Positions 48,630-58,132 of a stretch of 64,000 nt of DNA are shown piece by piece. The DNA is from Blastomonas ursincola (GTDB taxonomy: Bacteria; Pseudomonadota; Alphaproteobacteria; Sphingomonadales; Sphingomonadaceae). Where the stretch lies: NCBI RefSeq assembly GCF_013607875.1, contig NZ_VDES01000003.1:13866-77865 (forward strand), given 5' to 3'. The stretch's first letter is position 1. Every line of letters starts with the position of its first letter. A program made the position numbers and the translations under genes. The notes under the pieces were generated by a model. The model searched no databases. It saw only the letters and a program-made list of their open reading frames with translations, and was not told where the DNA came from.

Positions 48630-49321
48630 ACCTGCCTTCGCGTCTTCTCCCCATCCTGGCCGGCATCGGCCTGTTCGGCGCGGCCCTGACCGTGCTGGAG
48701 CCCGCTGCCCTGGCTGCGGAGGAGGCGAAGATCATTCCCGCGCCCAAGCTCAAGGCAGCCGAATCGGGCAAGCAGGCGGTCGCGATTTTTGCCGGCGGCT
48801 GCTTCTGGGGCGTCGAGGGCGTGTTCAGCCATATCAAGGGCGTGAAGAGCGCCGTCTCCGGTTATCATGGCGGCGGCAAGGCTAATGCGACCTATGACGA
48901 GGTGTCGAGCGGCAGCACGCGCCATGCCGAGGCGGTCCGCGTGGTCTATGATCCTGCGCAGGTCAGCTATGGCCAGCTGCTGCAGGTCTTCTTTTCGGTG
49001 GTCGCTGATCCCACGACGCTGAACCGTCAGGGACCCGATAGCGGCACCCAATATCGCACCGCATTGGTGCCGGTAAGCAAGTCGCAGTCGCAGGTGGCGC
49101 GCGCCTATATTGCAGAGCTCGACAAGTCGGGGGCGTGGAAACGCAAGATCGTCACGGCGGTCGAGCCGTACAAGGCCTTCTATCCGGCTGAAACCTATCA
49201 CCAGGACTTCATGTTCAAGAATCCGGCTCACCCTTATATCGTCCGTTGGGATGCGGTGAAGGTGAGCAATCTCAAGCGGACCTTCCCGGCACTCTTTATT
49301 GCCAAGCCCGTGCGCGGCTGA
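48626..49321 (+). CDS. msrA: Exported peptide-methionine (S)-S-oxide reductase, single-cysteine type
   Basis: Repairs oxidised methionine in proteins. The 231-residue protein has an N-terminal signal peptide (LLPILAGIGLFGAALTVLEP, possible cleavage after ALAA), then the catalytic motif GCFWG with C59. I find no other cysteine in the chain, so it lacks a resolving cysteine and must be regenerated by an external thiol donor. Other conserved segments are SGYHGGGKANATYDEVSSG, HAEAVRVVYDP and ETYHQDFM. No MsrB domain is fused. Confidence 0.93.
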   Translation: MNLPSRLLPILAGIGLFGAALTVLEPAALAAEEAKIIPAPKLKAAESGKQAVAIFAGGCFWGVEGVFSHIKGVKSAVSGYHGGGKANATYDEVSSGSTRHAEAVRVVYDPAQVSYGQLLQVFFSVVADPTTLNRQGPDSGTQYRTALVPVSKSQSQVARAYIAELDKSGAWKRKIVTAVEPYKAFYPAETYHQDFMFKNPAHPYIVRWDAVKVSNLKRTFPALFIAKPVRG

Positions 49322-49370
49322 GCCCGGTCGGGCCATTGCAACCTGCGGGCGGGATGCGTAGATAAGCGCC

Positions 49371-49844
49371 ATGTCGACCGTCACAGACCAGGCCCACAAG
49401 CATCACGAGCACGAGGGCGAAGACCTTGCCGTCGCCGCGCGGCGTTCGCTCGAAGCAGCGGGCGAGCAGTGGACCGAGATGCGCGAGTCGATCTTTGCCG
49501 CCCTGGCCGAGATCGAAAAGCCGGCATCGGCCTATGACATTGCCGATTCCGTCAGCCGCAAGCGCGGCAAGCGGGTGGCGCCCAACTCCGTCTATCGCAT
49601 TCTCGACCTGTTCGTGCGCACCAATCTTGCGCGCCGGGTAGAGAGCATCAACGCCTATATCGCCAATTCGCACCCGGGATGCGTGCACGATTGCATATTC
49701 CTGGTGTGCGATTCTTGCGGAAACGCGACGCATATCGATGATGATGGGCTGTCGCGCAGCGTTCGCAGGACGGCAGAATCGGCGGGCTATGTCGATATAC
49801 GCCCGGTCATAGAGGTGCGCGGACGCTGCGCAGCCTGTGACTGA
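49371..49844 (+). CDS. Fur-family zinc-dependent regulator (Zur-like)
   Basis: A 157-residue metalloregulator that represses zinc-uptake genes when loaded with zinc. An N-terminal His/Glu-rich leader (AHKHHEHEGED) precedes the winged helix (about residues 25-95, including PASAYDIADSVSRKRGKRVAPNSVYRILD; quoted part AYDIADSVSRKRGKRVAPNS). The dimerisation domain has the structural zinc cysteines in LVCDSCGNATH and at the end in GRCAACD. The CxxC pairs and sequence favour Zur over Fur. It lies 49 bases after msrA. Confidence 0.85.
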   Translation: MSTVTDQAHKHHEHEGEDLAVAARRSLEAAGEQWTEMRESIFAALAEIEKPASAYDIADSVSRKRGKRVAPNSVYRILDLFVRTNLARRVESINAYIANSHPGCVHDCIFLVCDSCGNATHIDDDGLSRSVRRTAESAGYVDIRPVIEVRGRCAACD

Positions 49845-49957
49845 AATCCGCGTTTGCGGAACTGTCCAAAAAACTTTACACTCCAGACCGTCATCCGGGT
49901 CGATCATTCGACAGAACCCAAAAATGGGTCTAGGATTCGCGGTTGAAAGGGAATTCA

Positions 49958-51892
49958 ATGACCAATCTGCCCGAAACGCCATTGCTGGACACCGTCAAGA
50001 CCCCGGCAGACCTGCGTCAGCTGAAACCGACCCAATTGCGCCAGTTGGCCGACGAACTGCGCCAGGAAGTGATTTCGGCGGTATCGGTCACCGGCGGGCA
50101 TCTGGGCGCGGGCCTCGGCGTGGTCGAACTGACCACCGCGATCCATTATGTGTTCGACACGCCCAACGATCGCCTGATCTGGGACGTCGGCCACCAGTGT
50201 TATCCGCACAAGATCCTGACCGGCAGGCGCGACCGCATCCGCACGCTGCGCACCGGCGGCGGCCTGTCGGGCTTCACCAAGCGTAGCGAGAGCGAATATG
50301 ATCCCTTCGGCGCGGCGCACAGCTCGACCTCGATCTCGGCCGCGCTCGGCTTTGCCACTGCCAACCAGATGAGCGGCGCGCCCGGCAAGGCGATCGCAGT
50401 GATCGGCGATGGCGCGATGAGCGCCGGCATGGCCTATGAGGCGATGAACAATGCCGAACGCGCGGGCAACCGGCTGGTCGTCATCCTCAACGACAATGAC
50501 ATGTCGATCGCGCCGCCGGTGGGCGGCCTTTCGGGCTATCTCGCGCGCATCGTGTCGAGCCGCGAATTCCTGGGCGTGCGAGAGGCGCTGAAGCGGCTCG
50601 CGCGCAAGCTGCCGCGCAGCTTGCACCAGGCCGCACGCAAGACCGACGAATATGCCCGCGGCATGGCGATGGGCGGCACCTTGTTCGAGGAACTGGGCTT
50701 CTATTATGTCGGCCCGATCGACGGGCACAATCTCGACCAGCTCGTGCCGGTGCTCGAGAATATCCGCGACGCCGCCGAAGGGCCGTGCCTGGTCCATGTC
50801 GTGACGCAGAAGGGCAAGGGCTATGCCCCGGCCGAAGCGGCGGCGGACAAATATCACGGCGTCGCCAAGTTCGATGTCGTCACCGGCAAGCAGGACAAGG
50901 CTGCGGCGGGCCCGCCGGCCTATCAGAACGTGTTCGGCGAAACGCTGGCCAAGCTGGCGGAGACCGACCCCACGATCTGCGCGATCACCGCCGCAATGCC
51001 CTCGGGCACCGGCGTCGACAAGTTCGCGCAGGCGCATCCGGACCGCAGCTTCGATGTCGGCATTGCCGAGCAGCATGCGGTGACCTTCGCCGCGGGGCTT
51101 GCCGCACAGGGCATGCGCCCGTTCTGCGCGATCTATTCGACATTCCTGCAGCGCGCCTATGACCAGGTGGTGCACGATGTCGCGATCCAGAACCTGCCCG
51201 TGCGCTTCGCGATCGACCGCGCCGGCCTGGTCGGCGCCGATGGTTCGACCCATGCCGGATCGTTCGACATCACCTATCTCGCAACGCTGCCCAACATGGT
51301 GGTGATGGCCGCCGCCGACGAGGCGGAACTGGTGCATATGACCTATACCGCCGCGTGCCACGACAGCGGTCCGATCGCTTTCCGCTATCCGCGCGGCAAT
51401 GGCGTCGGCGTCGCCCTGCCGGAAGTTCCCGAGCGGCTCGAGATCGGCAAGGGCCGCATCGTGCGCGAAGGCAAGAAGGTGGCGATCCTCTCGCTCGGCA
51501 CGCGCCTCGCCGAGGCGCAGAAGGCCGCCGATGTGCTCGACGCCAAGGGGCTGTCAACAACAGTCGCCGACCTGCGTTTTGCCAAGCCGCTCGACGAGGA
51601 GATGATCCGCAAGCTGCTCGCCACGCACGAGGTGTGCGTGACGGTGGAAGAGGGCGCGATCGGCGGCCTCGGCGCGCATGTACTGACCATGGCATCGGAC
51701 GAGGGTCTGATCGATGCGGGCCTCAAGCTGCGTACGCTGCGCCTGCCCGACGTGTTCCAGGACCAGGACAAGCCAGAAAAGCAATATGCCGAAGCCGGGC
51801 TCGATGCCGATGGCATCGTGGAGACCGTGCTCAAGGCACTGCGCCACAACAGCGCCGGCGTCTCGGTGGTGGGGGATGGCGCGCGGGCCTGA
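49958..51892 (+). CDS. dxs: 1-deoxy-D-xylulose-5-phosphate synthase
   Basis: Thiamine-diphosphate enzyme that joins pyruvate and glyceraldehyde-3-phosphate at the start of the MEP pathway. The 644-residue protein shows [37 protein letters not shown], the ThDP motif [19 protein letters not shown], and [18 protein letters not shown]. Start ATG 49958 follows GAAAGGGA. A perfect bidirectional terminator follows. With dxr and uppS it supplies the polyprenyl carrier. Confidence 0.97.
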   Translation: MTNLPETPLLDTVKTPADLRQLKPTQLRQLADELRQEVISAVSVTGGHLGAGLGVVELTTAIHYVFDTPNDRLIWDVGHQCYPHKILTGRRDRIRTLRTGGGLSGFTKRSESEYDPFGAAHSSTSISAALGFATANQMSGAPGKAIAVIGDGAMSAGMAYEAMNNAERAGNRLVVILNDNDMSIAPPVGGLSGYLARIVSSREFLGVREALKRLARKLPRSLHQAARKTDEYARGMAMGGTLFEELGFYYVGPIDGHNLDQLVPVLENIRDAAEGPCLVHVVTQKGKGYAPAEAAADKYHGVAKFDVVTGKQDKAAAGPPAYQNVFGETLAKLAETDPTICAITAAMPSGTGVDKFAQAHPDRSFDVGIAEQHAVTFAAGLAAQGMRPFCAIYSTFLQRAYDQVVHDVAIQNLPVRFAIDRAGLVGADGSTHAGSFDITYLATLPNMVVMAAADEAELVHMTYTAACHDSGPIAFRYPRGNGVGVALPEVPERLEIGKGRIVREGKKVAILSLGTRLAEAQKAADVLDAKGLSTTVADLRFAKPLDEEMIRKLLATHEVCVTVEEGAIGGLGAHVLTMASDEGLIDAGLKLRTLRLPDVFQDQDKPEKQYAEAGLDADGIVETVLKALRHNSAGVSVVGDGARA

Positions 51893-51919
51893 TCCCGATC
51901 CCATCTCGGCTCCAGAAAC

Positions 51920-51959
51920 AAGAAAGCCCGGCGAATCAGACGATTCGCCGGGCTTTCTT
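51920..51959. terminator. Bidirectional intrinsic terminator (dxs / lipoprotein gene)
   Basis: A perfect 18-bp stem (AAGAAAGCCCGGCGAATC, loop AGAC, then its complement at 51942-51959) is flanked by A- and T-rich ends on both strands. It can terminate dxs and the converging lspA-lipoprotein transcript. Confidence 0.92.
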
Positions 51960-51976
51960 GTAACCTGTCTGCGCGC

Positions 51977-52408
51977 TTATTGCGGCGGAACGGCAGCCTT
52001 GGCGTCCTGACCGTCGCCCTCGGGCGCGGCGACGATGTCGCGGGTGGTGGCACCCTTGTCGGTGGTCTGCGTCTTGGGATCGCCAACCTGCGAACGGATG
52101 GCGGCATCGGGCGTGCCGGCGCGGTTCAGGGCGGCGCCCTCGACACCGCTGCGCGGCTGCGGGCCGCCGAACAGCGCATCGAGCGCCTGCTGGCTGGCAG
52201 AGACCGACTGCGGACGTGCCGCGCCGGGGGTCGGCGGGGTCAGCGAGAAATCGGGCGGGATCACAAGCGGCGCCTGGCGCGAGACGGCGAACTCGTCCGG
52301 CCGGTCGCGGTTGAAGATGCCGCCGCTCGATCCGCAGGCCGAAAGCGTTGCTGCTGCGAGGGAAACACCGGCGATCAGGGCAAGTTTGCGCCCGGAATTA
52401 AGCATCAT
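51977..52408 (-). CDS. DUF3035-type lipoprotein, possible BAM accessory (BamF-like)
   Basis: A 143-residue lipoprotein. The lipobox LSAC is in SLAAATLSACGSSGG, followed by the motif NRDRPDEFAVSRQAPLVIPPDFSL shared by DUF3035 family members (quoted in part: DRPDEFAVSRQAPLVIPPDF). The rest is low-complexity Ala/Pro/Gln/Asp. Some alphaproteobacterial lipoproteins of this kind have been described as BAM-complex subunits (BamF); that name is an inference from memory of the family. Its start overlaps the lspA stop by 11 nt. Confidence 0.8.
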   Translation of the reverse strand: MMLNSGRKLALIAGVSLAAATLSACGSSGGIFNRDRPDEFAVSRQAPLVIPPDFSLTPPTPGAARPQSVSASQQALDALFGGPQPRSGVEGAALNRAGTPDAAIRSQVGDPKTQTTDKGATTRDIVAAPEGDGQDAKAAVPPQ

Positions 52409-52970
52409 AATTCTCCGTCTTGGCAGCCGTAGCTTCTCCGCTAGGCCCGCCAGCCTGAACCCCCGATTTAGGGGCTTCAGATTTCGCGGCTTTGTCGCCG
52501 ATTATCAGAACGCGGGCAAGCAATAACAGCACGCCGATGGTGATCGCGGCATCCGCGATGTTGAAGATCATGAACGGCCGGAAGGCGCCGAAATGCAGGT
52601 CCGCATAGTCGACGACATAGCCCAGCCGCGCGCGATCGATGATGTTGCCGAGCGCCCCGCCCAGGATCATGCCCAGCGCCAGGATGTCGCCGCGCGCGCG
52701 CTCCTTGAACATCCACAGCAACACGATGGTGGCGATGATGCCGGTCAGCGCGACGAGCATCCAGCGCGCGGTTTCGGTCTCTGCGGTGAGAAAGCCCATC
52801 GAGACGCCGCGATTTTCCGCCCAGGTGAGGTTGAAGAACGGCGTGATCTCGATCTGCATCCGGCTGCTCAGCGCAAGTGGACCCGCAACGATGAACTTGG
52901 CGAGTTGGTCGATAACGAGAATGGAAAGCGCCAGGACAACGCCCTCGGTGCGAAAGCGGGTGAGGGTCAT
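52398..52970 (-). CDS. lspA: Lipoprotein signal peptidase (signal peptidase II)
   Basis: Aspartyl intramembrane protease that cleaves prolipoprotein signal peptides after diacylglyceryl transfer. The 190-residue protein has four helices. Conserved segments are FNLTWAENRGVSMGF, GGALGNIIDRARLGYVVDY (first catalytic Asp) and FMIFNIADAAITIG (second catalytic Asp). The C-terminus is extended and Ala/Gly-rich. ATG 52970 has GGGAG upstream. It is downstream of ileS, a very common ileS-lspA linkage, with the 21-bp inverted repeat between. Confidence 0.95.
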   Translation of the reverse strand: MTLTRFRTEGVVLALSILVIDQLAKFIVAGPLALSSRMQIEITPFFNLTWAENRGVSMGFLTAETETARWMLVALTGIIATIVLLWMFKERARGDILALGMILGGALGNIIDRARLGYVVDYADLHFGAFRPFMIFNIADAAITIGVLLLLARVLIIGDKAAKSEAPKSGVQAGGPSGEATAAKTENYDA

Positions 52971-52999
52971 GCCGCGCACTCCCGGCTCGCATCACGCTC

Positions 53000-53097
53000 G
53001 TCACCCTGAACTTGTTTCAGGGCCCATCGGGCACCAAGCGCCTTCACCCTGTCGGCTCCCGGACGGTCGATGGGTGCTGAAACAAGTTCAGGGTGAC
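53000..53097. repeat. Long inverted repeat between ileS and lspA
   Basis: A perfect 21-base arm at 53000-53020 is inverted at 53077-53097, and a second pair, CCCATCG/CGATGGG (53023-53029 with 53068-53074), lies inside. The mRNA would form a strong stem-loop without a T-run, so it is not a classical terminator. It sits inside an otherwise continuous operon. Confidence 0.85.
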
Positions 53098-53118
53098 AGG
53101 ATACGACCGGCTGCACCA

Positions 53119-55986
53119 TCACGCCAGCATCTCCGAGCAACGACCGCACAGCGCGCCGTCTTCGGTCACCTCGGGCAGATGCCGCCAGCAGCGGCCGCAT
53201 TTGTGGTGGCTGGTGCGGGTGACGCTGATCGTCTCGCCGCCAGTCGTCGAAACATCGGCGGTGATGAAAAGTTCTGCCAGCTCGGTGGCGCTAAGCTGTC
53301 CATCCGGCACGGCATCGGCTGCGATCTTGACTTCTGCCTCCAGGCTCGAGCGGATCACCTTGTCGCGGCGGAACGGTTCGATCGCACCGGTCACGCTGTC
53401 CTTGAGGTCGCGCAAGCGGCTCCAGCGGCCCATCAGTTCGCTGCCATCGCCCAGCTCGGGGAGTTCGGGCCATTCCAGCAGATGCACGCTGCCAGCATCG
53501 GGATAGCGCGTGGTCCACACCTCCTCGGCGGTGAACACCAGCACTGGCGCGGCATAGCGGACCAGCGCCTCGAACAGCACATTGAGCACGGTGCGATAGG
53601 CGCGGCGCTTGAGCGTGCCCTGCGGAGCGGCCGGGCCGATATCACAGTACAGGCAATCCTTGCGGATATCGAAGAAGAAGGCCGACAGGTCGTTGTTCGC
53701 GAAATCGGCAAGCGTGCGGACATAGGTGTTATAGTCGAAGTCCTCGACCGCGCGGGCCAGCTTCGCGTCCATGTCGGCGAGCAGGTGCAACACATAGCGC
53801 TCGAGCTCGGGCATGTCTGCGACCGCCACCTTCTCGCTCTCCTCGAACCCGGCGAGCGCGCCGAGCAGGTAGCGGAAGGTGTTGCGCAGCTTGCGATACT
53901 GGTCGGACACGCCGGCGAGGATTTCCTTGCCGATGCGATGATCCTCGGTGAAATCGACCGACAGCGCCCAGAGCCGCAGGATGTCCGCGCCCGAATCCTT
54001 GATCAGCGTCAGCGGATCGATGGTGTTGCCGAGCGACTTGGACATTTTCATGCCCTTGGCGTCCATGGTGAAGCCGTGGGTCAGCACCGCCTTGTACGGC
54101 GCGCGGCCGCGCGTGCCGCAGCTCTGCAACAGGCTGGACTGGAACCAGCCGCGATGCTGGTCCGATCCTTCCAGATACAGGTCAGCGGGGCTCTGCAGGT
54201 CGGGCCATTTGCCGCTTTCCAGCACGAAGGCATGGGTGCAGCCGCTGTCGAACCAGACATCGAGAATGTCGGTAACGCGCTCGTAATCGGCCGGATCGTA
54301 ATCCGGGCCGAGCAGGGCAGGGGCGTCCGCCTCGTTCCAGCCGTCCACGCCGCGTTCGCGGATGGCAGCGACGATGCGCGCATTGACGCTCGCGTCCTTC
54401 AGATACTGGCCGGTCTTGCGGTTGACGAACAGCGTGATCGGCACGCCCCAGGCGCGCTGGCGGCTGATCACCCAGTCGGGGCGACCCTCGACCATAGACC
54501 GGATGCGGTTCTCGCCCTTGGCGGGCACCCAGCGGGTGTCGCTGATCGCCTGCAGTGCGGTGCCGCGCAGCGTGTCGCCGGTTGCCAGCGGTGCATCCAT
54601 CGGGATGAACCATTGCGGGGTGCAGCGGAAGATCACGCGCGCCTTGGAGCGCCAGCTGTGCGGATAGCTGTGCTGGAACGCACCCGCCGACAACAGGGCA
54701 CCGGCGGCGCGCAGATCCTCGCAGATCGGGCCGTCGGGTGCGTTGAACTTGGGATTGATTACCGACATCCGCCGCTCGTCCGCGCCGCCGAGCCAGGCCC
54801 AGTCGTCGCGATAGCGCCCATCGCCCTCGACCGCGAATACCGGCTCCAGCCCGTGCGCCTTGCACAGGTCGAAATCGTCCTCGCCATGGTCGGGCGCCAT
54901 ATGGACCAGACCCGTACCCGCATCGGTGGTGACGAAATCGCCAGGCAGGAAGGGGCGCGGCTTGGCGAAGAATCCGCCGAGGGCGTGCATCGGGTGGCGA
55001 GCGGTGGCGTCCTTCAGTGGCCACGCCCCGCCGACAGATTCAAACAAGCAGCTGTCGCTATTGTCAAACTCGCAGCCGATACGTCGCAAAAAGTCTGGGA
55101 CCAGCTTCGCTGCAACGACGAAACGCTTATCCCGCATCCATTCGAGATGAGGCTTGCCCTCGATTTCGCCCGACTTTAGCTCGAACATCGCATAATCGAC
55201 GTCCGGCCCATAAGCGAGCGCCTGGTTCACCGGGATCGTCCACGGCGTGGTCGTCCAGATCACCGCATAGGCACCGACCAGCTCGGGCGCATTGGGCGCG
55301 TCGACGATCTCGAACGCCACGTCGATCTGCGTACTCGTGACATCCGCGTACTCGACCTCGGCCTCGGCGAGCGCGGTCTTCTCGACCGGGGACCACATAA
55401 CCGGCTTGGCCCCGCGATAGAGCTGGCCGCTCTCCGCGAACTTCATCAGCTCCTGCACGATCGTCGCCTCGGCGGCGAAGTCCATCGTCAGGTACGGATT
55501 GTCCCAGTCGCCGTTGATGCCCAGGCGCTTGAGCTGCTCGCGCTGGGTATCGACCCAGTGCTGCGCATAGGCGCGGCATTCTGCGCGGAACAGGGCAGGG
55601 TCGACCTCGTCCTTGTTCAGCTTCTTCTTGCGATATTGTTCCTCGACCTTCCACTCGATCGGCAGGCCGTGGCAGTCCCAGCCGGGGACGTACGGCGCGT
55701 CCTTGCCGAGCAGCGACTGGGTGCGGCAGACCATGTCCTTGAGGATATGGTTGAGCGCATGGCCGATATGCATGTCGCCATTCGCATAGGGCGGGCCATC
55801 GTGGAGGATGAACTTTTCGCGGCCGCGGCGCGCATCGCGCAGCTGCTTGTAGAGGTCCTGTTCCTGCCAGCGCGCCAAAATCGCCGGTTCCTTCTGGGCG
55901 AGCCCGGCCTTCATCGGAAAGTCGGTCTGCGGCAGAAAGACGGTGTCTTTATAGTCGGCGGCGGCGCTGGCGGATTGGTCAGTCAT
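53119..55986 (-). CDS. ileS: Isoleucine--tRNA ligase
   Basis: Charges tRNA-Ile and edits valine. The 955-residue class I synthetase has HIGHALNHILKDM (HIGH motif), the CP1 editing domain with TWTTTPWTIP-type sequence (IWTTTPWTIPVNQ), and KMSKSLGNT. The C-terminal zinc finger is in HHKCGRCWRHLPEV and LCGRCSEML. The zinc-finger type marks the bacterial ileS1 class. It follows ribF by 30 bases, in the classic ribF-ileS-lspA order. Confidence 0.98.
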   Translation of the reverse strand: MTDQSASAAADYKDTVFLPQTDFPMKAGLAQKEPAILARWQEQDLYKQLRDARRGREKFILHDGPPYANGDMHIGHALNHILKDMVCRTQSLLGKDAPYVPGWDCHGLPIEWKVEEQYRKKKLNKDEVDPALFRAECRAYAQHWVDTQREQLKRLGINGDWDNPYLTMDFAAEATIVQELMKFAESGQLYRGAKPVMWSPVEKTALAEAEVEYADVTSTQIDVAFEIVDAPNAPELVGAYAVIWTTTPWTIPVNQALAYGPDVDYAMFELKSGEIEGKPHLEWMRDKRFVVAAKLVPDFLRRIGCEFDNSDSCLFESVGGAWPLKDATARHPMHALGGFFAKPRPFLPGDFVTTDAGTGLVHMAPDHGEDDFDLCKAHGLEPVFAVEGDGRYRDDWAWLGGADERRMSVINPKFNAPDGPICEDLRAAGALLSAGAFQHSYPHSWRSKARVIFRCTPQWFIPMDAPLATGDTLRGTALQAISDTRWVPAKGENRIRSMVEGRPDWVISRQRAWGVPITLFVNRKTGQYLKDASVNARIVAAIRERGVDGWNEADAPALLGPDYDPADYERVTDILDVWFDSGCTHAFVLESGKWPDLQSPADLYLEGSDQHRGWFQSSLLQSCGTRGRAPYKAVLTHGFTMDAKGMKMSKSLGNTIDPLTLIKDSGADILRLWALSVDFTEDHRIGKEILAGVSDQYRKLRNTFRYLLGALAGFEESEKVAVADMPELERYVLHLLADMDAKLARAVEDFDYNTYVRTLADFANNDLSAFFFDIRKDCLYCDIGPAAPQGTLKRRAYRTVLNVLFEALVRYAAPVLVFTAEEVWTTRYPDAGSVHLLEWPELPELGDGSELMGRWSRLRDLKDSVTGAIEPFRRDKVIRSSLEAEVKIAADAVPDGQLSATELAELFITADVSTTGGETISVTRTSHHKCGRCWRHLPEVTEDGALCGRCSEMLA

Positions 55987-56016
55987 AGTGGCTGGCGCTT
56001 ACGGCGCGGCGGCGTT

Positions 56017-56940
56017 TCAGGCAAGCAATTCCCGCGCGCGGTCGCAGTCGGCATCGATCTGGCGCTTGAGCTCGTCCCAGTCGGCAAACTTCGCCTCGGG
56101 CCGGATGAAATGGCGCAGCGCCACCTCGATCGTCTGGCCGTACAGGTCTTCGGAAAAATCGAAGAAATGCGGCTCGAGCAATTCCTTGGGCGGATCGAAT
56201 TGCGGGCGGATGCCCAGGTTCGCCGCGCCCTTCAGCACCCGGCCGTCGGGTAGATGCCCGGTCACCGCGTACACCCCGTATTTCGGCCGCAAATAGCTGC
56301 CCATGTCGAGATTGGCGGTGGGAAAGCCGAGCAGCCGTCCGTTCTTGTCGCCATGCTGGACCACGCCCTGCACCGCAAAGGGCCGGGTCATCAGCCGTTC
56401 GGCTTCGTCGGGGCGGCCCTCGGTCAGGCACTGACGGATGCGGCTCGACGAGATGACCGCATCGTCGGTGGTCACCGGGCCGACCGCCTCACTGCGCAGG
56501 CCAAGCAGCGCGCCGAGATCGCGCAGCACCTGGATATTGCCGCCGCGGCCCTTGCCGAAGGTGAAATCCTCGCCGGTCACCACGCCAACCGCGCCGAAGC
56601 GTTCGATCAGCAGATCGGCGATGAAGCTTTCCGCACGGGTTTCGGCCAATGTCTTGTCGAAGGCGAAGACCAGCATTGCGTCCGCGCCGGCATCAGCGAA
56701 CAGGCGCTGGCGCTGATCGAGGCTGGTGAGGCGGAAGGGCGGGGTGTCGGGCTTGAAATAGCGCACCGGGTGCGGATCGAAGGTAGCGATGATCGCGGGG
56801 CGGCCTTCGCCCTTCGCCCAGCGGATGGCGCGGCCGGCCACGGCCTGATGACCGGCATGAAAGCCGTCAAAATTGCCCAGCGCGATGATGCCCCCGCGCA
56901 AACTGTCCGGCAGCCGCTCGCTGCCCTCCACCCTCAACAT
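56017..56940 (-). CDS. ribF: Bifunctional riboflavin kinase/FAD synthetase
   Basis: Makes FMN and FAD from riboflavin. The 307-residue protein has the N-terminal FAD-synthetase nucleotidyltransferase domain (GNFDGFHAGHQAV, TFDPHPVRYF, VVTGEDFTFGKGRGGN, SSSRIRQCL) and the C-terminal kinase domain (about residues 185-305; GRLLGFPTANL, GVYAVTG, EPHFFDFSEDLYGQ). ATG 56940 (MLRVEGSERLPD) is preferred to ATG 56976. It is 7 nt downstream of the dipeptidase. Confidence 0.96.
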   Translation of the reverse strand: MLRVEGSERLPDSLRGGIIALGNFDGFHAGHQAVAGRAIRWAKGEGRPAIIATFDPHPVRYFKPDTPPFRLTSLDQRQRLFADAGADAMLVFAFDKTLAETRAESFIADLLIERFGAVGVVTGEDFTFGKGRGGNIQVLRDLGALLGLRSEAVGPVTTDDAVISSSRIRQCLTEGRPDEAERLMTRPFAVQGVVQHGDKNGRLLGFPTANLDMGSYLRPKYGVYAVTGHLPDGRVLKGAANLGIRPQFDPPKELLEPHFFDFSEDLYGQTIEVALRHFIRPEAKFADWDELKRQIDADCDRARELLA

Positions 56941-56947
56941 GTGCGCC

Positions 56948-58132
56948 CTATAGGCCCTTGCCCGGCAGGGGTTCAATGCCCTGTTTGAGGATGCGCAGCG
57001 TATTGCCGCCCATCACCGCGCGGATTTCCGACTCGGTAAAGCCGATATCGAGCAGCGCCTGCGTCACCTGCACGATCTGGCTGGTATCGAAGCGCGTCGT
57101 CACCGCGCCGTCGAAATCGCTGCCGAGCGCGACATGCTCGATACCGACGAGGTCGCGCACGTGCTTGATCGACCTGGCGATCATCTTCGGATCGGTCGAG
57201 CAGATCGCGCCGTCCCAGTACCCGATGCCGATGATGCCGCCGGTCGCGGCGACGGCGCGGATCTCGGTGTCGGACAGGTTGCGATTGACGCCGCACACCG
57301 CCTGCACGCCGCCATGGCTGGAGACGACGGGGCGACGCGCCATCGCCAGGATATCGGCCACCGCCTTGTGGCTCGAATGCGCGATGTCGACGATGATGCC
57401 CCTGGCCTCCATCGCGCGAACCATCTTGCGGCCGAACGGGGTCAGCCCGCCCTTGCGCTCCCCGTGCATCGAGCCGGCGAGCTCGTTGTCGAAGAAATGC
57501 ACCAGTCCCGCCATGCGCATGCCGACGCTATAGAGCCGGTCGAGATTCGCCGCCTTGCCCTCGAGATTCTGCAACCCCTCGACCGAATAGAGCGCGCCGG
57601 TCACCTGCTTGCCCGCAGCGCGCGCCGCGAGGAGCTTGTCGATATCGGCAGGCTTGCGGACCAGCATCAGCCTGCCGCCGGAATCCTTGGCCGCCGTTTC
57701 GAGCCGCTGGCCATGCCACATCGAGCGTTCGTGCACCGAGAACCAGGTCCGCACCGGCTGCAGCTGCGCCATGGCGAGCAGGGTGATATTGTCGGTATCG
57801 GCCGAGTTGCTGTCGTAGTTCTGGCCCTTGGGCGTCTTGGAAACTGACGAGAAGACCTGCAGCGCGACATTGCCGGCTTCAAGCCGGGGCAGGTCGATCT
57901 GGCCGCGGCTCGCCCTGTCGAGCAGGTCGCGCTTCCAAAGCAGGGTATCGCCGTGCAGATCGGCAATCTGCAGTGTCGCGTGCAGCGCCTTTGCATCGGC
58001 GCGGATGGTCGGCAGCGGTTCGTCGGTGACGACGTTCGTCTGCTTCTCGAACAGCCCGGGCAGCACGGTGACGGTGAAGATCAGCCCTGCGACGACGAGC
58101 AGGACCAGCCCCAGCAGAAGCTTGCGGATCAC
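56948..58132 (-). CDS. Membrane-anchored M19 dipeptidase
   Basis: A 394-residue renal-dipeptidase-type zinc peptidase. The N-terminus is a single hydrophobic helix (LLLGLVLLVVAGLIFTVTVL) acting as anchor or signal. The metal-binding motif is DLHGDTLLW (HxD), with DIAHSSHKA and SSHGGVQAV supplying further ligands and GSDFDGAVT late in the fold. It probably hydrolyses dipeptides in the periplasm; some relatives use L,D- or D,D-dipeptides. The start overlaps the folA stop by 4 nt, an odd partner for folate and purine genes. Confidence 0.92.
   Translation of the reverse strand: MIRKLLLGLVLLVVAGLIFTVTVLPGLFEKQTNVVTDEPLPTIRADAKALHATLQIADLHGDTLLWKRDLLDRASRGQIDLPRLEAGNVALQVFSSVSKTPKGQNYDSNSADTDNITLLAMAQLQPVRTWFSVHERSMWHGQRLETAAKDSGGRLMLVRKPADIDKLLAARAAGKQVTGALYSVEGLQNLEGKAANLDRLYSVGMRMAGLVHFFDNELAGSMHGERKGGLTPFGRKMVRAMEARGIIVDIAHSSHKAVADILAMARRPVVSSHGGVQAVCGVNRNLSDTEIRAVAATGGIIGIGYWDGAICSTDPKMIARSIKHVRDLVGIEHVALGSDFDGAVTTRFDTSQIVQVTQALLDIGFTESEIRAVMGGNTLRILKQGIEPLPGKGL

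Noticed and set aside
52639-55179. Long plus-strand open frame opposite ileS
   Set aside because: It lies opposite the IleS core including the HIGH and KMSKS regions and shows no motif; codon shadow.
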